DNA of 64,000 nucleotides from Chlorobium sp. (lineage in GTDB: Bacteria > Bacteroidota > Chlorobiia > Chlorobiales > Chlorobiaceae), in assembly GCA_028277225.1 (NCBI GenBank), contig JANQHB010000056.1, positions 1 through 64,000 on the forward strand, in the 5' to 3' direction. Below the pieces are notes generated by a model. The model saw only the letters and a program-made list of their open reading frames with translations, had not been told where the DNA came from and made no database searches. Of the stretch, positions 9,459 through 18,981 are shown one piece after another; positions within the stretch are counted from its first letter, which is position 1; each line of letters begins with the position of its first letter. Both the position numbers and the translations under genes were made by a program.

Positions 9459-9902
9459 TTACGGTATCAGCAGTTTGAATCCTGTTACAGGATCAGGCCG
9501 GCGCTCGGCCGTCGAGTCGATTAGTTCGAAAAGGACGACCTCCATGATGTGCCAGACTTTGACGCCGTTGCGGATGCAGCCGGTTACAGTGTTTTCTTCT
9601 CGTCCACAAGCCATATGGAGGTGAAGAACGGGATTTCCGTCTTCATCGGGAAAGAGCGTTCCTGTGCCGGTGACCTCATGGGTTTCGTAGAGTTCATGCT
9701 CCATAGGCATGACCTGAAGCGATCGGCCCTTCTCAGGTCCGACGATAAGCCGGCTGCCTTTATCGGCTCCTCCAAGTATGATGAGCGATGCTTGTTGTAT
9801 CCCTTGCTCCCTGGCAAATGTTTCAAGCGTTTCGTGAACGATTTCACCGTCTTCAAGCCGGATGACAAAGGTTCTTCCCTGTTTTGCTTCTGAATACAGC
9901 AT
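9459..9902 (-). CDS. PPC/DUF296-domain protein (PD1-like, putative DNA-binding)
   Basis: A 147-residue single-domain protein. The plants-and-prokaryotes-conserved (PPC, DUF296) fold is recognised from ASLIILGGADKGSRLIVGP (about 38-57) and from HLHMACGREENTVTGCI (about 93-109), which carries the conserved histidines and arginine that often hold a metal in bacterial members. Bacterial PPC proteins form trimers; their function is poorly known and DNA binding is suggested mainly by plant AT-hook relatives. The gene is monocistronic, followed on its 3' side by dispersed repeats. Confidence 0.85.
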   Translation of the reverse strand: MLYSEAKQGRTFVIRLEDGEIVHETLETFAREQGIQQASLIILGGADKGSRLIVGPEKGRSLQVMPMEHELYETHEVTGTGTLFPDEDGNPVLHLHMACGREENTVTGCIRNGVKVWHIMEVVLFELIDSTAERRPDPVTGFKLLIP

Positions 9903-10121
9903 GGCGGAACTGAAAAGGCAGGTGTTTTGAATGTGTAGGAAAGATACTGATTTTGAGGATAATCTGTGTCTTTTCGATGAGACGCGAGGATCGTTGCCGA
10001 TGTTTCATGTAGCCCCTTTTTTGTCCGGTTCAGGATGTTGCATACATTGGAAACAGGAGGATTGTTATGGGCTGGCTGAGGAGATGCTTGCACTATTAGT
10101 GAAAATACAACGCTGCCGGAT

Positions 10122-10652
10122 ATGAAGAGTGCTACAGGAATCGGGAAGACCCTGCTCGTCAGTATGGCTATTGTAGTTTTATCAATGGCAACGGGTCTTT
10201 TTTTCAACGTGATGAATCCGAACGGTGTCGGGGTGTTTGGCGGGAGTACGTTCGGCAATACCGTTGCCATGGATAGCGCTGATCACGAAAAAGCCGAGGG
10301 GCCTGCAGGAGAAGGGACGTCCATCGGATTTATAACACTGGAGGAGGCCAAGGCGTTTTTCGATAACGGCCAAACCCTGTTTATCGACGCCAGGTCAAAA
10401 AGGATCTATACCAAACAGCATATCCGGGGGGCGGTCTCCTTGCCAGCGTCAAGTTTTGACAAGCGTTATGAGGATTTCAGCAAGGAAGTCGACAAGGAAA
10501 TCACCCTTGTTGTTTACTGTCAGAGCTTCTCATGCTCCAAGAGCGAAGTTGTCGCTGAAAAGCTTGCGGTGATCGGCTATACGAACATAAGGGTTTTTGC
10601 CGGCGGCCTGGTTCCATGGGTCGAGGCGGGTTATCCGGTAGAAGGGGAGTGA
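10122..10652 (+). CDS. Membrane-anchored periplasmic rhodanese-like protein
   Basis: A 176-residue protein with one N-terminal membrane segment (about 9-29) and a single rhodanese domain (about 68-174). The domain contains LFIDARSKRIYTKQHIRGAV and the active-site loop VVYCQSFSCSKS, with the likely sulfur-accepting Cys133 and a second Cys138 close by. It probably handles sulfane sulfur or a thiol in the periplasm. It ends 10 bases before a MauE/DoxX-type membrane protein, and this pairing suggests the two work together in thiol redox or sulfur transfer, which would suit a sulfur-oxidising phototroph. Confidence 0.88.
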   Translation: MKSATGIGKTLLVSMAIVVLSMATGLFFNVMNPNGVGVFGGSTFGNTVAMDSADHEKAEGPAGEGTSIGFITLEEAKAFFDNGQTLFIDARSKRIYTKQHIRGAVSLPASSFDKRYEDFSKEVDKEITLVVYCQSFSCSKSEVVAEKLAVIGYTNIRVFAGGLVPWVEAGYPVEGE

Positions 10653-10662
10653 AAAAGGTGTC

Positions 10663-11124
10663 ATGAATATCGGCCGGTTTGTATCGTATCCCGTTACGGT
10701 TACGGTGACGCGGCTTCTTGTCGGGGGGCTGTTTGTTCTTGCAGGCTTTCCAAAAATTCTTGATCCTGCTCAGTTCGGTGAGGCTATCGCCGAATACATG
10801 ATTGTTCCCGAAAGTCTCATTCCTTTCGTTGCGGTGACGCTTCCGTGGCTGGAACTCTACTGCGGCGCAATGCTGATTCTGAATATCTACGTACAGAGTA
10901 ACGCCCTTGTCATTACGGGAATACTTGTTGTTTTTACTCTTGTGGTGACGCATAATCTGCTGCAGGGCATGGTGCATGACTGCGGTTGTTTCGGACTGCC
11001 CGGCGGATGGTTTGGAGCTGAGATCAGCCTGTTCACGGTTTTCAGGGATCTTGTTCTTCTGCTGCTTGCAGCTCCTTCACTGCTTTATGGCAGCAACACT
11101 TTTTTTTGTTTTGGCAGAAGATGA
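10663..11124 (+). CDS. MauE/DoxX-family redox membrane protein
   Basis: A 153-residue protein with four membrane segments. Family features are RLLVGGLFVLAGFPKILDP in helix 1 and the HDCGCFG motif (about residues 105-111) between helices 3 and 4, which is typical of MauE/DoxX-type proteins thought to pass reducing equivalents across the membrane to periplasmic thiols. It directly follows the rhodanese gene. Its last 48 bases overlap the 3' end of the tolC-like gene on the other strand, so the two operons converge with no separate terminator between them. Confidence 0.85.
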   Translation: MNIGRFVSYPVTVTVTRLLVGGLFVLAGFPKILDPAQFGEAIAEYMIVPESLIPFVAVTLPWLELYCGAMLILNIYVQSNALVITGILVVFTLVVTHNLLQGMVHDCGCFGLPGGWFGAEISLFTVFRDLVLLLLAAPSLLYGSNTFFCFGRR

Positions 11125-12474
11125 TACCGCTATCGTTCCTGTTTCGGACTGCAGCTTTTCCAGTGAGAGCAGGTACTGCACTCTGCTGTTTGCCGTATAT
11201 CCTTCGGCTCTGACGAGGTCTGTCTGTGCTTCGTTCAGCCTTGTGAGGCTCGCCGACCCCACCTTGTAGAGACGTTCAATATCGTGGCGTACCTGGCGGG
11301 TCATCTTGAGTGCCTGTTCCTGCCGTTTCCATTGTTCCTCTGCCGCTGTAGCGCCGGCAAGTGCCTGGCGTATACCTGATTCTATTGATCGTTTGACCTT
11401 TTCCCGATCGGCTTCAACCGCATAGACAGCCGCTTTTTTTTCCTGGAATACACGGCTGCGCCTGCCGCCGGTGAAAATATCCCATTGTGCCGATACTCCT
11501 GCATACCCATTATGTTCTTCCTGTTCCGGGTCGGCTCCGGTCTGTTTTGTATAGTTCAAGCCTGCCGACAAGGCAACCGAGGGCATCCATGAGCCTTTTG
11601 CTGCGTTTTTCTGCTGTTTTGCTGCCTGTATCCTGGCATCTGCAGCCTGCAGGTCGGGCCTGTTTTTCAATGCGATATCGAGCAGTTGCTCAAAGGAAGG
11701 AATTGTATCATCGGGGATCTTCCCTGCAGGCGAAAATGACGGAATGGCGACAATACTTTTATCCGGGATGCCTATCAGTTCTGCAAGAACTGTACATGCG
11801 ACGGTGTAGTCTTTATCAGCCCTGATGGAATCGCTTTCTGCCTGCAGCGTGCGAATGGAAAAATTCAGCATTTCAGATCGTGACGCCGTACCGATCTGGC
11901 GGCGAACTTTCGAGTCTTGCTCAAGTTTGCGGTTGAATTCTGCGTTTGTTTCGGCTACCCTTATGTTTTCCTGTGCAAGTTGTGCCTGGTAATATGCCGT
12001 TGCTACCGATTCGAGGAGGAGGCGTTGGGTGTCGGCAAGCGTTTGCCTTGCTTCTTCAACCCCAAACCTGGCCGCAAGCGTTTCAGCTCTTCGGGAGAAG
12101 CCGTTAAAAAGCAGCCAGTTCAGTTCGATGCTGGCAGTCGTTTCGCGGATATCCTGTTTGACCCGTATGTCCGGCTGCCAGTCGGGCTGAATGTCCACAT
12201 CCCGGTAAAAGTAACCGCTTTTGGCCGATATAGTGGGAAACCAGGATGCATATGCCTGTCCGAGAAGAGCTTTCGCAGAGCGTATTCGTGCAAGGGTTTG
12301 CTGAATACCCGGGTTATTTTCAAGGGCGGTCTGTTTTGCTTTTTCTATGGTCAGGTATTCTTCCGGAACAGTCTCCGCCGGTTCCGAGGCTTTCAGGCCT
12401 TGTGCAGGCAAGAAGAGCAACAATAAAAGAGTGACAATTTTTCTTGTCAAGCGGTTGTTATACATGGTTGTCAT
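11077..12474 (-). CDS. TolC-family outer membrane efflux protein of RND system 1
   Basis: Outer membrane channel of 465 residues with an N-terminal signal peptide (MTTMYNNRLTRK followed by a Leu-rich stretch ending FLPAQGLKA). Two OEP repeats follow; ELNWLLFNGFSRRAETLAAR and AQWDIFTGGRRSRVFQEKK are family-typical. It starts inside the last codons of the RND pump gene (17-base overlap), making it the last gene of a tetR-MFP-RND-tolC operon read leftwards. It should provide the outer membrane exit for that pump. Confidence 0.92.
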   Translation of the reverse strand: MTTMYNNRLTRKIVTLLLLLFLPAQGLKASEPAETVPEEYLTIEKAKQTALENNPGIQQTLARIRSAKALLGQAYASWFPTISAKSGYFYRDVDIQPDWQPDIRVKQDIRETTASIELNWLLFNGFSRRAETLAARFGVEEARQTLADTQRLLLESVATAYYQAQLAQENIRVAETNAEFNRKLEQDSKVRRQIGTASRSEMLNFSIRTLQAESDSIRADKDYTVACTVLAELIGIPDKSIVAIPSFSPAGKIPDDTIPSFEQLLDIALKNRPDLQAADARIQAAKQQKNAAKGSWMPSVALSAGLNYTKQTGADPEQEEHNGYAGVSAQWDIFTGGRRSRVFQEKKAAVYAVEADREKVKRSIESGIRQALAGATAAEEQWKRQEQALKMTRQVRHDIERLYKVGSASLTRLNEAQTDLVRAEGYTANSRVQYLLSLEKLQSETGTIAVSSSAKTKKSVAAIKQ

Positions 12475-15400
12475 CGGGTTGTATCCTGTAGAAAAGAGTA
12501 TAAAGTACCGGCACTATTCCAAGGGTCAGGAAGGTGGCTGCAAAGAGCCCTCCCATGATCGTTGTAGCCATGGCGGCATACAGTGGGTCGGTGATCAGCG
12601 GCAGCATACCGAGAATGGTTGTTGAGGCCGCCATGACTACCGGCCTGAGTCTGCTGACGGCAGAGTCGAGAACCGCCCGGTAGGGCTCCTTGCCGTTTTT
12701 CAGGTCGATCTCCAGCTGTTCGATAAGCACGATGGCGTTTTTGATCAGCATGCCGGATAGACCGAGAAAGCCGAGTATGGCCATGAATCCGAATGCCTGT
12801 CCTGTTATGAGCAGGCCTGCAGTGACCCCGATAAGGGATAACGGAACGGTAAGAAAGATCGCAGCAGCTTTTTTCAACGAGTTGAACTGCCAGACAAGAA
12901 TGAAAAACATTCCGAGAACACAAAGGGGAAATATCTGGGCAAGCGGTTCGGTTCCCTTATTCGATTCCTTGTATTCTCCGGCCCACTCCATGGTGTAACC
13001 ATTCGGTATTTCTATGGATTCCATCTCCTTGAGCATCGATTGACGCAAAGGTTCGGCAAGGCCGGAGACTGCGTTGCACTGTACGGTAACGGCTTGCATT
13101 CTGTCTCTCCGCTGGATGATCGGCCATTCCCATTCGCTGCCTATAGCCGAGACAACCTGGCCGAGCGGCAGAAAGCTCTGGCGTCCCGAGCTCCATACCT
13201 GAACGTTTTTCAACTCATCAACGGTTGCACGTTCCCTGCGGGGCATCCGGAATACGATGGGGATCAGCTCATCGCCTTCCCTGACCGTTCCGGCTTTAAT
13301 GCCGTTAAAGTTCCTCTGCAGCGATGCTTCAAGGTCACGTTTCGTGATCCCGGCATTTCTTCCCTGACTTTCATTATACACCGGCCGAACTACCCGGACC
13401 TGCTGACGCCAGTCTGTTCGAATGTCGCGGGTATTGGGGGTGTTTTGCATGACCTTGGTGGCTTGAGCGGCGAGTCGATGCAGAACGGCAGAGTTCGGTC
13501 CCCTGAACCGTACCTCGATCTTGAAATCAACCGGCGGGCCATTGGTGATTCTTGTCAGGTACGGTTCGGCATCCCTGAAGTTTTCTTTCAGATACCTGTC
13601 CACCTCGGCGCTGACACTCCCGATGCTCCCATGGCTGTCGGTTTCGACGAGAAGCTGAAAAAAGCTTGAGTTGGGAGTAATATATCTATACGGCAAAACA
13701 AACCGCATACCGCCTTCCCCGAGAAACGCGGTGACATTTTTAACGCCGTCCATACGCCTGATGTGTTCCTCGGCGATAAGCATGTCCCGGCGCGTTTTAT
13801 CAAGATGAGTGCCCTGGGGCTTCCAATAGCTGGCAAAAAAGTAAGGTTGCGTTGAGTCAGGAAAAAATGCCTGCGGTAAAACCCCAAAACCGATGATGGC
13901 CAGAACAAGCAGGATGGTGGTTATTCCTATTGTACTCCATCGGTGGGTAAGGCCTAAATGGAGCATGCGGCGGTACAGTTTGTAAAATGGTTTGTCAAAT
14001 GGATCCTTGTTATGCAGGTCGGGAATTTTCAAAAACCAGACACAGAAAAGAGGGGTAATGGTGACGGCAAGAATCCAGCTTATGAAAAGCGAGAGGGCAA
14101 GCACATCGAACAACGAGCGGCAGTATTCACCTACTTCCCCAGGGGCAAAACCGATGGCGGCGAAAGCGAGAATTGCAATGAGGGTCGCGCCGAAAAGCGG
14201 CCACATATTTTCTTTTACAATCTCGACTGCAGCATGCTCCCGGTTATCTCCCCGCTCTACGCGGACCAGAATCCCGTCTGCAATGACAATCGAGTTGTCG
14301 ACAAGCATGCCGAGTGCAAGGATAAGGGCGCCAAGCGACATTTTCTGGAGATCAATGTCGAACAGCGCCATGGTAATGAATGTCCCCAGTATGGTCAGAA
14401 GCAGGATGCTGCCGATCATAAGGCCGCTTTGCCAGCCCATAAACAACATGAGCAGTACGACGACAATGACTACGGCCTGGACAAGATTGGTGACGAAGGC
14501 GTTGACGGAATCCTCGACAAGATCGCTTTGGTAGTATATCTTGTGCAGCTCAATGCCTTCGGGTTTTCGTGATTCGAGCCGGCGAAGTTTTTCGCTGACC
14601 GATTCGCCCATTGAAATAACATTACCTCCCTCGATTGTCGAGATGCCCAAAGCAATTCCGGGTTTGCCGTTGAACCATAAGCCGTTACGCGGCGGTTCTT
14701 CGTATCCCCGGTAAATCCGGGCAATATCTCCAAGGCGCACAGTTTTTTCCGGCGGTCCGACAAGCAGGGAAGCAAGGGCTTTCTCGCTGGTGATTTCACC
14801 TGTAGGAGTGATCCGGAGATACTGGTCGCCTGCCTCGACTTTTCCGCTCTGACCGACAAAAAGCTGCGTCTGAAGTGTCCGGGTGATCACATCGGGTGAT
14901 ATACCCAACTCAGCCATTTTGGCGCGGTCCGTTTCGACAAAAATCATTTCCTTACGCGTTCCCCAGAAATCTATTTTTGCGACATCACGACATAACAGCA
15001 GCTCTTTTTTCAGGAAATCGGCATATTCTTTAAGGTCTGCATAGGAATGTTCCTGACCGGTAATGGCGAAGTAGACACCGTAGACATCTCCGAAATCATC
15101 GTTTACAAGAGGTTTCATCGCTCCGGGAGGAAGCGATGAGGCCGCCTGGCCGACTTTTTTTCGAAGCTCATCCCAGATTTGCGGCAATTTGTTTGAGGTA
15201 TAGTGGTCTTTCATGTCGACGTAGACGTAGGAGATACCTTCTTCGGACGTTGAGTAGATCTCCTTTACTTCTCCCATCGACTGAATGTGTTCTTCAATCA
15301 CGTCGGTCACTTCTTCCTCAACTTCGGCGGGACTTGCTCCCGGATATTGGGTCACGATCAATGCTGTTTTGATCGTGAAGCCAGGGTCTTCGAGGCGACC

Positions 15401-15496
15401 GAGTTTCTGATATGAAAGGATACCGGCACCGACCAGAAGTATGGTCAGCATGACCATGATCGTTCTTTTTTCCAGAGCAAAGGTTACAGGGTTCAT
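12458..15496 (-). CDS. RND-family inner membrane efflux pump (system 1)
   Basis: Proton-driven tripartite pump of 1012 residues with the usual layout: helix 1 (about 12-29), periplasmic domain, helices 2-6 (about 335-480), second periplasmic domain, helices 8-12 (from about 845). LEDPGFTIKTALIVTQYPGASPAEVE is typical of the AcrB/HAE1 class. In helix 4 the proton-relay pair reads VDN (Asp400-Asn401) instead of the Asp-Asp of AcrB, as in a group of related pumps. Its start overlaps the adaptor gene by four bases (ATGA). The substrate is unknown; the TetR control suggests an organic compound. Confidence 0.93.
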   Translation of the reverse strand: MNPVTFALEKRTIMVMLTILLVGAGILSYQKLGRLEDPGFTIKTALIVTQYPGASPAEVEEEVTDVIEEHIQSMGEVKEIYSTSEEGISYVYVDMKDHYTSNKLPQIWDELRKKVGQAASSLPPGAMKPLVNDDFGDVYGVYFAITGQEHSYADLKEYADFLKKELLLCRDVAKIDFWGTRKEMIFVETDRAKMAELGISPDVITRTLQTQLFVGQSGKVEAGDQYLRITPTGEITSEKALASLLVGPPEKTVRLGDIARIYRGYEEPPRNGLWFNGKPGIALGISTIEGGNVISMGESVSEKLRRLESRKPEGIELHKIYYQSDLVEDSVNAFVTNLVQAVVIVVVLLMLFMGWQSGLMIGSILLLTILGTFITMALFDIDLQKMSLGALILALGMLVDNSIVIADGILVRVERGDNREHAAVEIVKENMWPLFGATLIAILAFAAIGFAPGEVGEYCRSLFDVLALSLFISWILAVTITPLFCVWFLKIPDLHNKDPFDKPFYKLYRRMLHLGLTHRWSTIGITTILLVLAIIGFGVLPQAFFPDSTQPYFFASYWKPQGTHLDKTRRDMLIAEEHIRRMDGVKNVTAFLGEGGMRFVLPYRYITPNSSFFQLLVETDSHGSIGSVSAEVDRYLKENFRDAEPYLTRITNGPPVDFKIEVRFRGPNSAVLHRLAAQATKVMQNTPNTRDIRTDWRQQVRVVRPVYNESQGRNAGITKRDLEASLQRNFNGIKAGTVREGDELIPIVFRMPRRERATVDELKNVQVWSSGRQSFLPLGQVVSAIGSEWEWPIIQRRDRMQAVTVQCNAVSGLAEPLRQSMLKEMESIEIPNGYTMEWAGEYKESNKGTEPLAQIFPLCVLGMFFILVWQFNSLKKAAAIFLTVPLSLIGVTAGLLITGQAFGFMAILGFLGLSGMLIKNAIVLIEQLEIDLKNGKEPYRAVLDSAVSRLRPVVMAASTTILGMLPLITDPLYAAMATTIMGGLFAATFLTLGIVPVLYTLFYRIQPDDNHV

Positions 15497-16662
15497 AGCA
15501 AATTTTTCTGTCCTTTCCGGTGTCCGGTTTGTCGGTTCTCCATGAGCGATGGTTTCACTGGTTCGATCTGCATTCCTTTAACAAGAAAATGGGTGCTGCC
15601 GGTGACGATCAACTCTTTTTCATCGAGCCCTTCGGTGACAATGATCCTGCTGTCATCATACATTTCCGAGGTGATGATCTTTTTGGGCTGTACACGGCCG
15701 GATTTTTCATCATAGATCCAGATTACGGAATTCCCTTCAAGGTCGGCCGTTACCGCGTCAAGAGGTACAGTTATGACCGGTGTGCGGGCTTTCAGGTTCT
15801 GAAGCCTGATTTCCGCAGTCATACCGGGAAGCAGGCTGTTGTCTTCAGGTGTCTGAAGGGAAAAGGTGACCTTGTATGCCCTGGTTGTTTTATCCGCCTC
15901 TGTACTCCACTCTTTCAGTGTTGCTGTAAAAAGCCGGTCTCTGAGAGAAGGAACCGTCAAAACGGCGGTGTTGCCTTTTTCCAGCGCAAAGAGGCCTATA
16001 TCGTTTTCCGGAATATTCGTCGTGATTTCAAGCATTGAGGTATCGTGCATTCGCATAACGATCTGCCCGGCTTGTATCATTTCATGGTTTTCCACCAATT
16101 GGGCAGTAACGGTTCCATCATAAGGAGCACGGAGAGAGGTATCATTGAGCTGGTGTTTGGCAACGGAAAGCTGTGCTCTGATGTTTTTTGCGACAGCATT
16201 TTCAGATGCATATCTGCTTCGGGCAAGGTCATAGTCGGCTTTTGCGATGACATCTTTTTCAAAAAGCTGTTTTGCCCTCGTAAAATCCTTCGACGCCTTG
16301 TCCGCCCTGGCAAGGGCGCCATCAAGTTCAGCCTCGAGGATTTTTATGCGGTCCTGGTAATCTCTCGGGTCAAGCTGCATGAGGAGTTCTCCCCGAAGTG
16401 CGCGTTCTCCCGGATTTTTTGCGATATCGATGAGCGGTCCGTCTACTCTGAAAGAAAGGTTTGTCTCCCTGTTGGCCCTTATTTCTCCGGGATAATTGTG
16501 CGCCGCTTGAGAAGTTATCAACTGAGGATGAGCCACCGGAGCTCTCTGTCGCTTGCCGGCTTCCGGCTCAGAGGCTTTTTCTTCTGCGCTGCAGCTTATC
16601 AACACTGTGATCATTAAGGTGCTGAAGTAAAAAGCAACCGCTTTATAAGGATTTTTTCTCAT
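15493..16662 (-). CDS. RND efflux periplasmic adaptor lipoprotein (system 1)
   Basis: Membrane fusion protein of 389 residues. The signal peptide ends in LISC-S, a lipobox, so Cys24 is probably lipidated and anchors the protein to the inner membrane. Then come half-lipoyl sequence (LSFRVDGPLIDIAKNPGERALRG), an alpha-helical hairpin (about 100-160), LRAPYDGTVTAQLV and the barrel and membrane-proximal domains. It starts five bases after the stop of the regulator gene and overlaps the pump gene, so it is co-transcribed with both. Confidence 0.92.
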   Translation of the reverse strand: MRKNPYKAVAFYFSTLMITVLISCSAEEKASEPEAGKRQRAPVAHPQLITSQAAHNYPGEIRANRETNLSFRVDGPLIDIAKNPGERALRGELLMQLDPRDYQDRIKILEAELDGALARADKASKDFTRAKQLFEKDVIAKADYDLARSRYASENAVAKNIRAQLSVAKHQLNDTSLRAPYDGTVTAQLVENHEMIQAGQIVMRMHDTSMLEITTNIPENDIGLFALEKGNTAVLTVPSLRDRLFTATLKEWSTEADKTTRAYKVTFSLQTPEDNSLLPGMTAEIRLQNLKARTPVITVPLDAVTADLEGNSVIWIYDEKSGRVQPKKIITSEMYDDSRIIVTEGLDEKELIVTGSTHFLVKGMQIEPVKPSLMENRQTGHRKGQKNLL

Positions 16663-16667
16663 AAATA

Positions 16668-17339
16668 TTATTTCAGTAGGTTTGATTCGGCTTTTTCAGA
16701 GGTGAGTCCCAGGATGAGCTCTGTCTGGTGCACAATCATGTCCTCCATCTTTTTTAAATATTCTACGCTGTAATGGTCCGTTCCCAGATGATTGAGGCAG
16801 TATGACATGTAATCGGCGTGGGACGCGATCGGGGAGATCATCTGGGTAATGATCAGAAACGTTTTCTGGCGGTCCATCTTCGAATCGATACGCTTGAGCA
16901 GCGATGTCATGGTATCGACGATCGGGTCGAAAAGTTCCCTTACCATCATGTCCTGCAGTTGGCCTTGCTTTTGCATAAGCTGATAAATAACCCTGCTGTG
17001 CCAAAGCGGGTAATTCGGATCGAACAGCAGGGCTATTTCTCTTTTAACGATCGCCCGTATCGCGCCCGATTGCCCTGCCGGAGTGTCGAGGATGTTGTAG
17101 AACGGCGTAACCGCTTCGCTCACAGGATAAGCGTTGCATCGTGTAATAACCTCCTGCACGACGGCTTCGAACAATTGTTCTTTGCCGCCGAAATGGTAAT
17201 GGATGCTGCCGATGTTTTCATTCGCCCGCAAGGCAATGGCTCTTGTTGAAACGTTCGGGAAACCCATTTCCGCAGCTAGTTCTCCTGCGGCATCGATAAG
17301 GGTCTGCCGTGTTTGTTCACTGCTTGCATACTTTTTCAT
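16668..17339 (-). CDS. TetR-family regulator of the RND efflux operon
   Basis: A 223-residue repressor. The N-terminal helix-turn-helix (about 10-56) reads TRQTLIDAAGELAAEMGF...STRAIALRANENIGSIHYHFGGKEQLFEA, the TetR signature. The C-terminal ligand domain resembles the CerR/DUF1956 type. It is the first gene of its own operon and lies five bases from the adaptor gene. Two palindromic sites covering its promoter (17411-17446) make autoregulation, and control of the divergent MATE gene, likely. Confidence 0.9.
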   Translation of the reverse strand: MKKYASSEQTRQTLIDAAGELAAEMGFPNVSTRAIALRANENIGSIHYHFGGKEQLFEAVVQEVITRCNAYPVSEAVTPFYNILDTPAGQSGAIRAIVKREIALLFDPNYPLWHSRVIYQLMQKQGQLQDMMVRELFDPIVDTMTSLLKRIDSKMDRQKTFLIITQMISPIASHADYMSYCLNHLGTDHYSVEYLKKMEDMIVHQTELILGLTSEKAESNLLK

Positions 17340-17408
17340 ACTGTTGTTGTCTCTGCTTCTCTATGGGTAGAGCGTGCAATGCATATGGACTGTTTGTTTG
17401 GCGGCAGC

Positions 17409-17446
17409 AATTTAATCAAATGATTAAAATAAGTCAAGTGATTAAA
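17409..17446 (-). promoter_or_regulatory. Promoter and tandem TetR operator of the efflux operon
   Basis: On the minus strand a near-consensus promoter reads TTGACT, a 17-base spacer, TAAATT (plus-strand positions 17432-17437 and 17409-17414). The perfect palindrome TTTAATCA-AA-TGATTAAA (17411-17428) covers the -10 and spacer; a second, weaker copy with half-site TGATTAAA (17429-17446) covers the -35. Centres are 18 bases apart. Binding of the adjacent TetR protein would block the polymerase; this is inferred from position and symmetry. Confidence 0.75.
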
Positions 17447-17556
17447 TTTGGTTTTGTAAGAATTGCTTACTATACCTGATTACGCTATATTCAAAACCTG
17501 TTGTTTTTGGATTACTCATCAGGGGATCGGGCGGAGCTGCAACGTATAGATTGTAC

Positions 17557-18909
17557 ATGGGTAGAGATCGATTTGTCGATATGCTGCAAGGCAATATTGC
17601 AGCGGTATTTTTTTATTACGCGATTCCCAATGTCCTTGGAATGCTGGCTATATCGTCCTCAGGTGTTGTGGACGGGATATTTGTCGGGAATTATGTAGGT
17701 CACAGTGCCCTTGCCTCGATAAACATCATCATGCCGGTTTTCAGTCTTCTTCTGGGTGTCGGAGTGATGTTTTCCGTCGGCGGGATGGTTCGCTGCGGAA
17801 AATATATTGGCGAGTCGAAAAGGGATGCGGCCAACGCCGTTTTTTCCAAAACGATCATGACGGTCTCGTTTCTTACCCTGGCGCTCGCTCTTTTGGGGAT
17901 TCTTTTTATCGATCAGGTTGTGGCGATGCTTGGGGCCAATGACGTTCTGGCTCCGCTTGTCAGGGAATATCTCCTGATCATGCTGCTTTTCATGTTTTTT
18001 CTGCCGGTCAGCCTCTGCCTCTCCTTTTTTGTTCGTGTTGACGGTCAACCGGTTCTTGCAGCGGTCGCGATTATTTCAGCGGCCCTTGTCAATGTTTTTT
18101 TCGACTGGCTGTTTGTTGCCGAGTGGAAAATGGGACTGCAAGGTGCCGCTCTTGCAACAGGGCTTGCTCATATTGCCAGTTTCCTTGTCCTGCTTTTTCA
18201 TTTTGTCTCGAAAAAGTCGGTGTTGCGTTTTTCCTGGAAGCAGCGGTGGTGGGGGGAAATGGTGCAGGTTGCATATAACGGCATGTCTGAATTCGCCAAT
18301 CAGCTTTCGGCAGCGGTTGTGATTCTTGTTTTCAACTGGATCATGATAACCCGTTTCGGTGTTGAAGGTGTCGCGGCATTTACCATCATGCACTATATAT
18401 TCTTTGCGCAGCAGATTGTCGTCTACGGTTTTTCCGATGCCTTGCAGCCGATTGTCAGCACCAATTACGGGGCGAGAAAACCGGATCGGATCAAGGGTTT
18501 TCTTGCCCTGTCGTCAGTCTGCGTGGTCTGCGTCGGAATAGTTCTGGTTGTCATGCTCCTTGTTATTCCGGAACGGCTTGCCGGGCTGTTCCTCGATAGC
18601 AAGACAGAGGCCACACTCAGTCTTACCCTTGCCTTTATTTCCCTGAGCTGGCCCGCATTCCTGTGGAATGGTCTGAATGTTGTTTTCAGCGCATACTTTA
18701 CGGCAATTCATAAGCCGCTTCCGTCGGCTTTTGTCGCTCTTTCGAGAACGCTGTTTTTCCCGCTTCTTTTTGTGACAGTCCTTCCTGTTTTTTTCGGTGA
18801 CAGCGGTATCTTCGTTTCTTTTTCTGCCGCCGAATTCATGACTTTTCTGTTTGTGCTTCTTTTCTTTTCGTTCATGAGGCCTGGCAGGATCGTTCGCGAA
18901 GCACACTGA
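17557..18909 (+). CDS. MATE-family multidrug/cation efflux transporter
   Basis: Membrane protein of about 450 residues with 12 hydrophobic segments in two similar halves. Helix 1 has YYAIPNVLGMLAISSSGVVDGIFVGNYVG, typical of MATE exporters (NorM/DinF group), and the second half repeats the pattern with FNWIMITRFGVEGVAAF. The ATG at 17557 is preferred over a TTG two codons upstream. The gene diverges from the tetR-RND operon across the operator region, so it may be under the same regulator. Confidence 0.9.
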   Translation: MGRDRFVDMLQGNIAAVFFYYAIPNVLGMLAISSSGVVDGIFVGNYVGHSALASINIIMPVFSLLLGVGVMFSVGGMVRCGKYIGESKRDAANAVFSKTIMTVSFLTLALALLGILFIDQVVAMLGANDVLAPLVREYLLIMLLFMFFLPVSLCLSFFVRVDGQPVLAAVAIISAALVNVFFDWLFVAEWKMGLQGAALATGLAHIASFLVLLFHFVSKKSVLRFSWKQRWWGEMVQVAYNGMSEFANQLSAAVVILVFNWIMITRFGVEGVAAFTIMHYIFFAQQIVVYGFSDALQPIVSTNYGARKPDRIKGFLALSSVCVVCVGIVLVVMLLVIPERLAGLFLDSKTEATLSLTLAFISLSWPAFLWNGLNVVFSAYFTAIHKPLPSAFVALSRTLFFPLLFVTVLPVFFGDSGIFVSFSAAEFMTFLFVLLFFSFMRPGRIVREAH

Positions 18910-18981
18910 CTTTGAAGCCTGTTCACTCCCGGGCCGGTCTTTATCTCCGGATTCCGGAGCAGGAGCGACGTGCGCTATGGT

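Noticed and set aside
9931..10125. 64-codon frame upstream of the rhodanese gene
   Set aside because: No ribosome site, unusual Cys-rich composition and no similarity I recognise; more likely leader sequence.
13040..14572. Plus-strand frames of about 200 codons within the RND pump of system 1
   Set aside because: They lie antisense to the pump gene, and their sequence has no family features; the pump reads through without break.
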